Under the pieces are notes generated by a model that was given only the letters and a program-made list of their open reading frames with translations, was not told where the DNA came from and ran no database searches. DNA of 64,000 nt from an uncultured Porphyromonadaceae bacterium (GTDB lineage: Bacteria; Bacteroidota; Bacteroidia; Bacteroidales; Coprobacteraceae), in NCBI GenBank assembly GCA_900545915.1, contig URAV01000011.1:23020-87019 (forward strand), read 5' to 3'. Positions 55,670-64,000 of this stretch are shown one piece after another. Within the stretch, counting starts at the first letter, position 1, and each line of letters starts with the position of its first letter. A program made the translations under genes and the position numbers.

Positions 55670-56512
55670 CTATAAAGAGACGATCTCGGCATCGACCCAT
55701 TGCCCTTCTGAGAGCTGACGCACATGTGTAAAACCCTCGTCAAGCAACTCTTTTAAAGCATCAAATCGTCCGTCATTAACCAAGGACGGATGATGTGTGT
55801 CTGCATTAACAACCACCGGTATATGCAATTTATGAATTAACCCGAAATGTTCCCGATTCGGAAAAAACAAATGTTTGCTACGCCAAGCTTTCGTATTTAT
55901 TTCTATCATACAATCTTTTTGAGCAATAAATTCAAAATACTCGCGTATAAGACTTTTATACCAGCGTTCATAAGTAATACCGGGTAAAAAAAATGATGCA
56001 TTCATAGACACCTTATCAGCATGCCCTACAAAGTCGAAACCTCCGGTATCGACCATTCGCATCATAGTATTAAAATATTTCTCGACCAATTTTCGTATAT
56101 CCCCACCGAAATAACGAAGTACAGTCTCTTTAAATTGCTCTGGAGCTGTATCAATATCGATATATCCTTCTTCTGTCTCCAAAAAATGGACAGAGCCTAT
56201 TCGGTAATCCAACGGCAATTCCTGAAAAAAAGAAGACGACGGATTATATTCTGCCCCCAGGTAGTCAATCTCAAGTCCACAATAAATCTCAATACGCCCC
56301 TCATACTTCTTTTTTATGAAATGTACCTCATCCAAATAAGCAGGAAGATCATCCCGATTCATATTCCAACAAGAATCAAAAGGAATCGGTGAATGGGAAG
56401 ATACACCATAAGAAGAAAAACCTTGCCGGACAGCTTCTTTCACGAAATCCTCGATCGAAGCCGATCCGTCACAATATGAACTATGAGTGTGATAATTAGT
56501 GAGATTATCCAT
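55670..56512 (-). CDS. PHP-domain histidinol-phosphatase-like protein
   Basis: A 280-residue cytoplasmic phosphoesterase of the PHP fold, closest in pattern to HisK-type histidinol-phosphatases (L-histidinol phosphate to histidinol). Metal motifs are NYHTHSSYCDG at the start, a second block GVSSHSPIPF, GLEIDYLG, FVGHADKV and a final VNADTHHPS. Length fits. The start is the ATG at 56512; a GTG at 56530 is possible. It is 33 bp downstream of rnr. No his genes are nearby, so a different phosphoester substrate is possible. Confidence 0.82.
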   Translation of the reverse strand: MDNLTNYHTHSSYCDGSASIEDFVKEAVRQGFSSYGVSSHSPIPFDSCWNMNRDDLPAYLDEVHFIKKKYEGRIEIYCGLEIDYLGAEYNPSSSFFQELPLDYRIGSVHFLETEEGYIDIDTAPEQFKETVLRYFGGDIRKLVEKYFNTMMRMVDTGGFDFVGHADKVSMNASFFLPGITYERWYKSLIREYFEFIAQKDCMIEINTKAWRSKHLFFPNREHFGLIHKLHIPVVVNADTHHPSLVNDGRFDALKELLDEGFTHVRQLSEGQWVDAEIVSL

Positions 56513-56545
56513 AACAAAATACTTAACCACGAATATCGAAAAAGC

Positions 56546-58699
56546 CTACTTCGCTTTAATTAAGGCAAAATCGACCTGTTTTTTCTCCATATCTACTCGG
56601 GCAATCTGTATACGGATAGGATCGCCTAAACGATAAACCCTGTGAGATGAACGCCCGGTAACACAATAATTCTTTTCATCAAATTCATAATAATCATCAT
56701 CCAGATCACGTATAGGAACAAGCCCCTCACATTTATTCTCATTAATTTCGACATAAAGTCCCCATTCCGTTACTCCAGAAATGACACCATCATATTCTTG
56801 CCCCAGACGTTCGCTAAGGAATTCTGCCTGCTTATACTTTATAGATGCCCGTTCGGCATTAGCTGCAACTAACTCCATTTCTGAAGAATGTTTACAAGCA
56901 GATTCCAAATTCTTTGCATTCACACTCCTCCCGCCAGCCATATATTTCTCCAATAAACGATGAACCATCATATCGGGATAACGACGTATCGGAGATGTAA
57001 AATGCGTATAATAATCAAAAGCCAAACCATAATGTCCGATATTTTTCGTTGAATATGTAGCCTTCGCCATAGTTCGAATAGCCACCGTCTCTATTAGATT
57101 TTCCTCCGGCTTATTTTGAATATTATCCAATAATGAATTTATCGAACGAGAAATCTGGCCTTTCGTTCCTTCGGTACGAAGCGTATAACCAAACCTACGA
57201 ATAAACGTCGCCATTGTATTCATCTTCTCCGGATCAGGTAAATCGTGAACACGATAAACGAAGGCTTTTGCAGTTCGGTTTCCTTCCACTTTACCGACAG
57301 ATTCGGCTACCGTACGATTCGCCAGCAGCATAAATTCTTCTACAAGCTTATTGGCCTCTTTCGAAACTTTAAAATATACACTCAAAGGTCGTCCGTTCTC
57401 ATCTATCTCAAATTTCACTTCATGACGGTCAAAATTGATTGACCCTTCGGAAAAACGTCTTTCTCTAAGTTTTTGTGCAAGATCATTCAATTTAAGAATC
57501 TCAGAACTATAATCTCCTTTTCCGCTCTCGATTATTTCTTGAGCCTCTTCATAAGTAAAACGGCGATCTGAGCGAATAACCGTACGAGTAATATGCGAAT
57601 GCTGGACTTCCGATTTTTCATTTAATTCAAAAATTGCCGAGAAGCACAATTTATCCTCATCTGGCCGTAACGAACATATTTGATTACATAAACGCTCCGG
57701 TAACATCGGAATAGTACGGTCTACCAAATAAACCGACGTCGCCCTTTTATAAGCCTCCTTATCTATTATGCTACCCGGAGTTACGTAGTGCGTTACATCA
57801 GCAATATGCACACCGACCTCCCAATTTCCATTATCTAACTGACGGATAGAAAGAGCATCGTCAAAATCCTTGGCATCACGCGGGTCTATCGTAAAAGTCG
57901 TTATATCTCTGAAATCTTCCCGACCTTTCAAATCCTCCTCAGTAAGAGTATCGCTAATTTTATCTGCCGCCTTTTCTACATTTTTCGGATACGTATAAGG
58001 CAATCCGAATTCCGCCAATATCGCATGCATCTCAGTATCATTATTCCCGGCTTTCCCCAAAACAGCGATCACCTCTCCATAAGGATTTTTAGCATGTTCC
58101 GGCCATTCGGTAATCGAGACAAGTGCCTTCTCTCCGGTTTTACCGCCTTTTAGTTTATCCAACGGAATAAATATATCATTACCTAAAGAACGATTCTCCG
58201 TCAAAAGAAATGCATACTGGGATTTTACATCCAACGTCCCGACAAAAGTTTGAGGAACACGTTCTGTAATTTCTACAATTTCAGCTTCCGTATCGCCACC
58301 CTTTCTGCGTCTACGACAAATAATATAATTTACCTTATCCCCGGACATCGCCCTTAAAGACTTCTCATCCGGAACTAATATAGGATCGCCGCCGTCATTC
58401 GGAATAACATGATTCTTTCCGTTACTTCTACGTTCAAAAACTCCTTCCCGAATTTTTTGCCTTACATCATACTTATATCGTCCCGTATCTACCTCTGTCA
58501 AATAGAGATCTGCCGCCAATTCTGCAAGGATCTGGGAAATCATTATTTTCTGAGGATCATTTTTAGCATTAACCGCTCGGGATACTTGTTTATAATTATA
58601 TGGATGACCGGGATTCTCATTAAAAAAATCACAGATCAACTGTTTCATTTTATCTTTTTTTATACGGGGGGTATCCTTTGTTCTTTTTCTTTTCGACAT
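56546..58699 (-). CDS. rnr: Ribonuclease R
   Basis: A 717-residue 3'-5' exoribonuclease of the RNB family, degrading structured RNA. An N-terminal winged-helix region (~15-75) is followed by cold-shock/OB segments (~80-220), the RNB catalytic domain (DARDFDDALSIRQ with the metal aspartates, then HYGLAFDYYTHFTSPIRRYPD) and a C-terminal S1 domain (~630-715, YDGVISGVTEWGLYVEI). Lysine-rich ends are normal. The start is the ATG at 58699; a TTG six bases earlier is less likely. Confidence 0.95.
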   Translation of the reverse strand: MSKRKRTKDTPRIKKDKMKQLICDFFNENPGHPYNYKQVSRAVNAKNDPQKIMISQILAELAADLYLTEVDTGRYKYDVRQKIREGVFERRSNGKNHVIPNDGGDPILVPDEKSLRAMSGDKVNYIICRRRRKGGDTEAEIVEITERVPQTFVGTLDVKSQYAFLLTENRSLGNDIFIPLDKLKGGKTGEKALVSITEWPEHAKNPYGEVIAVLGKAGNNDTEMHAILAEFGLPYTYPKNVEKAADKISDTLTEEDLKGREDFRDITTFTIDPRDAKDFDDALSIRQLDNGNWEVGVHIADVTHYVTPGSIIDKEAYKRATSVYLVDRTIPMLPERLCNQICSLRPDEDKLCFSAIFELNEKSEVQHSHITRTVIRSDRRFTYEEAQEIIESGKGDYSSEILKLNDLAQKLRERRFSEGSINFDRHEVKFEIDENGRPLSVYFKVSKEANKLVEEFMLLANRTVAESVGKVEGNRTAKAFVYRVHDLPDPEKMNTMATFIRRFGYTLRTEGTKGQISRSINSLLDNIQNKPEENLIETVAIRTMAKATYSTKNIGHYGLAFDYYTHFTSPIRRYPDMMVHRLLEKYMAGGRSVNAKNLESACKHSSEMELVAANAERASIKYKQAEFLSERLGQEYDGVISGVTEWGLYVEINENKCEGLVPIRDLDDDYYEFDEKNYCVTGRSSHRVYRLGDPIRIQIARVDMEKKQVDFALIKAK

Positions 58700-59047
58700 A
58701 TTCAAATAAATCTAAGTACCAACAATAAATACAGAATGATTAACTTCACAGCTAACCAACTACAAAGTAAATAATATTTTTAAGAATACAGAGCATTTCC
58801 CCCGTCTTAAACTCATCTCAAAAATAAAATAAATGGATGAAATCAATTTCAGACAAAAACAAAGACTAAGAGCCTATCTAAATTTTCCGATATAAAAAAC
58901 ATTATCTGGTCATTTTTGCGTTTTCACTCCCCCGATAATCCGATATCCTTCTCGTAAAAATAACAAAATATCCTCAAAAAAACTCTCAAAATTGATCCGA
59001 GCAAGATTCAGGCACGCTCTAAAATAAACAAAACGAATGACTATTCC
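58700..59047 (-). other. Intergenic region with a repeat copy
   Basis: 348 bp between rnr and the TonB-type receptor, both minus strand. It contains a GAGCCTGT repeat (58867-59023). The remainder, 58700-58866, is AT-rich leader of rnr with no gene or clear promoter box. Confidence 0.6.
58867..59023 (-). repeat. GAGCCTGT intergenic repeat, slightly shortened copy
   Basis: A 157-bp copy from TAAGAGCCTATCTAAATTTT to GATTCAGGCACGCTCTAAA on the plus strand. The interior ATTATCTGGTCATTTTTGCG and CTCGTAAAAATAACAAAATA blocks match other copies. Orientation follows the minus-strand genes. Confidence 0.8.
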
Positions 59048-61498
59048 TTAAAAATCCATCATTTCGCCTTCATAATTCATTCCGTTATTATCTTGACGTT
59101 TACCCGGCTTAGGTTTATTGTTCCCATTTTTCCCAAACATATATGTCAATGTCAGATTCACACTGCGTCCGCCCCAACGCGAACGACTCTCTTGATAAAA
59201 GTTATCTCCCCACGAAATATTCTTCCGTCCCCGGGAATCCAATAAATCCCGACCGGATAATGCAATAGAGAATTTTCGAGAAAAAAAGCTCTTGCGAATA
59301 CCGGCATCTAAAGAATAATCCGGACGACGTTCTCCCTGTGCTATAAGCTGCTTTGCATTATAATTTCCGGTAATCTGCGCCGAGAAATTTTTGGGAAGTA
59401 TTAAATTGGCCATAATACGAGCATTCCACGTAAAGTTATTTTCACCGTCATAATGCATTGTAGAAGCAACTCCCGAATTATCGACATAAGTATAATCAAA
59501 GTCATTAAGCTGTTGATAATACATATTTACCGTAGTAGTCAAATTCAAATATTTAAATAACCTATTTTTAGCCACCAATTCTAATCCGGCATTTTGCATC
59601 TTAGTCACATTCTCATAAGTAGAATACATAACCGGTTCTTCAAAATAACGCACCTGCTGTATCACATCATTCGTTTTTCGATAATAGAGTGAAGCCGATA
59701 AAGTATGTGCATCCCAGTTCTTTATATAATTCAACTCTATGGCATGAGCAAATTCCGGATTCAGATTAGGATTCCCATACGAAATACTGGTAGAGTCGGT
59801 AACATTTCTGAATGCATTTATTTGTCGTCCTCTTGGCCGGTTTACCCGACTGGTATAATTAACCTGAAGCTCGTTTCCCTTTGGTAAACTATAAGACAAA
59901 AACAAACTCGGATACAAATGCCAATATTCACGAGTCCTATCCGGAGCTTGCACATTCCACGGCCGACTCTCGGTTTTATAACGCATATACTCTCCTCTCA
60001 ATCCCGCCTGAAAACTGAAATTATCGATTTTACCCGAAAACGTACCATACAAAGCCTGTATATTCTCTTTATAGGTAAAATCATTATTTAAAGACTCTTG
60101 CGGTTTCAGATTTTCCATATCCGCACCTTCTAATGTATAAACATCGTCTCCTCTGGAATTGATATTTCCCTTATAACCGGCCTCAACCTTAAAACGATCC
60201 GATATTTGGTTACTATAATCAGCCTGAAATTCCCACCGTTGGTGCGAATTATCTTCATCCTGTTTTTGAGCAGATTTTAACCATGCATCTTTTACTAAAC
60301 TGTTTTGTGTAAAATCATTCGTCTCATTCCGATTCATCTGGAAATAATTGGCATATAATCTCAAATCATGGTTCTTACCGAACAAATGTGTATAATCCAA
60401 TGTCACTCCCCAATCGTTATGAGTTCCGTCTTCATCCGACCACCGCTCACGGGTCAATGCACCCAAACCGTCTCTCGACGTAAGGGTCGTACGACTGTCT
60501 CCACCACCGAACATGCCCATAAAAGACAACCCTATATCATCCTTTCGAGTAGCATGATATGTTGCTCCTCCTCGCAGAAAAACACCGATACGATCCATAT
60601 CTCCTTTATTTTTCTGGTTAAGAATCGTCGTATCGTTTCCCTGCCATGATTCCCGATAAGTATCGCTGCTGTTGTTAAATTGCATATACCGGATGCCGAT
60701 ATTGGCATACGCATCCACTTTCGATGAATTATAATTTATATTTCCCGATCCATTTACCCCACCAAAAGTATTTGCTCCGACCGATACACTCCCGTAATAG
60801 CCGGCTTTCCGATCTTTTTTCAAAACCAAATTTATAATCCCCGCAGATCCCTCCGGGCTATACTTAGAAGACGGATTAGTAATAACTTCTATGCTTTCTA
60901 TACTTCCGGCCGGCATTTGTTCCAATATCTGAGCCCGGTTATCAGCGGTCAGTCCCGAAGGTTTGCCATTGATCCAAACTTCTACATTCGAATTGTTCCG
61001 AAGAGAAATATTGCCTTCGTTATCGACATCGACAGAAGGAATATTCTGCAACGCTTCAGAAGCAGATCCTCCCGCAGCGGAAATATTCTGATCCACATCA
61101 AAAACCTTTTTATCTACCTCAAAGCGCATCTGAGATTTCTGACCGATCACTTCCACCGCCTTTAACGATTTAGCATCAGTCGACAACTGCAAAGTTTTCA
61201 AATCCACAATTGGAGTTTTCGAAGTTACGAATACGGGAAACTCTAATGTTTTATAACCGACAAAACTAATCCGGAGAGTATAAGAACCATTCTTGACATT
61301 CGGTATCGAAAATGCTCCCTTTTCATCGGTTGTCACCGTTTTCATAGGTGCTTTAGAAGACTTATTAAATAATGATACGGTAGCAAAATCAATAATCTGC
61401 TTCGTTTCATTATCAATAAGACGACCTTTTATCGTAGCAGCCGAAAGAGTTGTAATCGTCGCCCAGACGAAAACAACTGACAATAAATATTTCTTCAT
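59048..61498 (-). CDS. TonB-dependent receptor-type outer-membrane barrel protein
   Basis: An 816-residue outer-membrane protein. A signal peptide (MKKYLLSVVFVWATITTLSAA) precedes a carboxypeptidase-regulatory-like domain (~22-105), a plug (SEALQNIPSVDVDNEGNISL, IEVITNPSSKYSPEGSAGII) and a long barrel of the OMP_b-brl_3 type (~375-800, GNELQVNYTSRVNRPRGRQI). A glycine/asparagine-rich tail ends MNYEGEMMDF rather than in an aromatic strand. It is not paired with a SusD, so it is unlikely to be a glycan importer; peptides, metals or signalling are possible. It follows gyrB but has its own promoter. Confidence 0.85.
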   Translation of the reverse strand: MKKYLLSVVFVWATITTLSAATIKGRLIDNETKQIIDFATVSLFNKSSKAPMKTVTTDEKGAFSIPNVKNGSYTLRISFVGYKTLEFPVFVTSKTPIVDLKTLQLSTDAKSLKAVEVIGQKSQMRFEVDKKVFDVDQNISAAGGSASEALQNIPSVDVDNEGNISLRNNSNVEVWINGKPSGLTADNRAQILEQMPAGSIESIEVITNPSSKYSPEGSAGIINLVLKKDRKAGYYGSVSVGANTFGGVNGSGNINYNSSKVDAYANIGIRYMQFNNSSDTYRESWQGNDTTILNQKNKGDMDRIGVFLRGGATYHATRKDDIGLSFMGMFGGGDSRTTLTSRDGLGALTRERWSDEDGTHNDWGVTLDYTHLFGKNHDLRLYANYFQMNRNETNDFTQNSLVKDAWLKSAQKQDEDNSHQRWEFQADYSNQISDRFKVEAGYKGNINSRGDDVYTLEGADMENLKPQESLNNDFTYKENIQALYGTFSGKIDNFSFQAGLRGEYMRYKTESRPWNVQAPDRTREYWHLYPSLFLSYSLPKGNELQVNYTSRVNRPRGRQINAFRNVTDSTSISYGNPNLNPEFAHAIELNYIKNWDAHTLSASLYYRKTNDVIQQVRYFEEPVMYSTYENVTKMQNAGLELVAKNRLFKYLNLTTTVNMYYQQLNDFDYTYVDNSGVASTMHYDGENNFTWNARIMANLILPKNFSAQITGNYNAKQLIAQGERRPDYSLDAGIRKSFFSRKFSIALSGRDLLDSRGRKNISWGDNFYQESRSRWGGRSVNLTLTYMFGKNGNNKPKPGKRQDNNGMNYEGEMMDF

Positions 61499-61545
61499 TG
61501 AGGATGTTTCTGTTTTTAATTTACGCTTTATAAGACTACCACTTA

Positions 61546-61553
61546 CAAAAATA
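61546..61553 (-). promoter_or_regulatory. Probable -7 element of the receptor gene
   Basis: The minus strand reads TATTTTTG, matching TAnnTTTG, 47 bp before the ATG. It follows the gyrB terminator. Confidence 0.5.
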
Positions 61554-61620
61554 GTTTAATCGGAAAGTTCCTCGTTTTCTATATTCTTAACAAATTATAT
61601 CATCTCTATTCTTATGATAT

Positions 61621-61660
61621 AAAAAAACGGTCTGCATAAGAAGAACTTCATGCAGACCGC
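61621..61660 (-). terminator. Terminator after gyrB
   Basis: On the minus strand, a perfect 10-bp stem CGGTCTGCAT / ATGCAGACCG with a 12-nt loop is followed by TTTTTTT. It lies 28 bp after the gyrB stop. Confidence 0.85.
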
Positions 61661-61687
61661 CAATATGTTATTTACTACTCGAAATAA

Positions 61688-63947
<2,260 letters not shown>

Positions 63948-64000
63948 TAGCCCATAGGGGAATCGAACCCCTCTTTCAAGAATGAAAATCTTGCGTCCTA
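63948..64000 (-). tRNA. tRNA-Glu (UUC), 3' part, truncated by window edge
   Basis: The minus strand gives an anticodon arm CAAGA-TTTTCAT-TCTTG (anticodon TTC, Glu), a T arm AGGGG-TTCGATT-CCCCT and an acceptor strand ATGGGCTA. The D arm and 5' acceptor strand lie beyond base 64000. Genomic sequence after the discriminator is CCG, so the final A of CCA is not encoded. Confidence 0.88.

Overview
The window looks like chromosomal DNA of a Bacteroidales bacterium. The support is SusC/SusD outer-membrane genes, a hybrid two-component regulator, NigD-like and Lol-type genes, secreted proteins with type IX (Por) sorting domains, AT-rich DNA, and repeated matches to the Bacteroidetes promoter (TTTG, about 19-20 bp, TAnnTTTG). 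The mix of Sus-type utilisation genes with type IX cargo suggests a Barnesiellaceae- or Porphyromonadaceae-like lineage such as Coprobacter. That placement is inference, because no rRNA gene is present. No IS transposase, prophage, rRNA or CRISPR array was seen.

Layout. 1-8 kb: the end of rnhB, then a minus-strand run of an acyltransferase, a POT peptide transporter, sufE, an M28 glutaminyl cyclase-like lipoprotein, a C26-M19 fusion peptidase and asd. 8-15 kb: a CPA2 antiporter, a large type IX-secreted trypsin-like protease and an outer-membrane barrel protein, nearly abutting. 15-23 kb: an NfnAB-like flavoprotein pair, a small Cys-rich exported protein, four genes joined by ATGA overlaps (tcdA, a LolD-like ATPase, a NigD-like lipoprotein, DUF3467), an FMN-binding split-barrel protein, cysS and a thioesterase. 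23-29 kb: a giant secreted metallophosphatase with duplicated binding modules and a sialate O-acetylesterase-like esterase.

28.7-46.2 kb is a polysaccharide utilisation locus. A probable single minus-strand operon encodes a GH130 phosphorylase, an MFS transporter, a lipoprotein of an unrecognised enzyme-like family, SusC, SusD, a LamG lipoprotein and a 1042-residue secreted protein whose first half is a paralogue of the unrecognised lipoprotein. A divergent 1340-residue hybrid two-component system faces the operon across a 482-bp gap. That gap holds a near-perfect 25-bp inverted repeat, the best candidate operator. No known endo-acting glycanase family was recognised, so the paralogue pair is the best candidate for undescribed enzymes.

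46-64 kb is mainly housekeeping: argS, an HU protein, tandem rhomboids with an endonuclease/phosphatase-family membrane protein, parE-coaD-S41 protease, a PHP phosphatase with rnr, a TonB-type barrel receptor, gyrB and the 3' part of a tRNA-Glu.

A family of about 155-180-bp intergenic repeats with GAGCCTGT-type ends recurs six times plus fragments. All six longer copies lie between same-strand genes and share one orientation relative to transcription.
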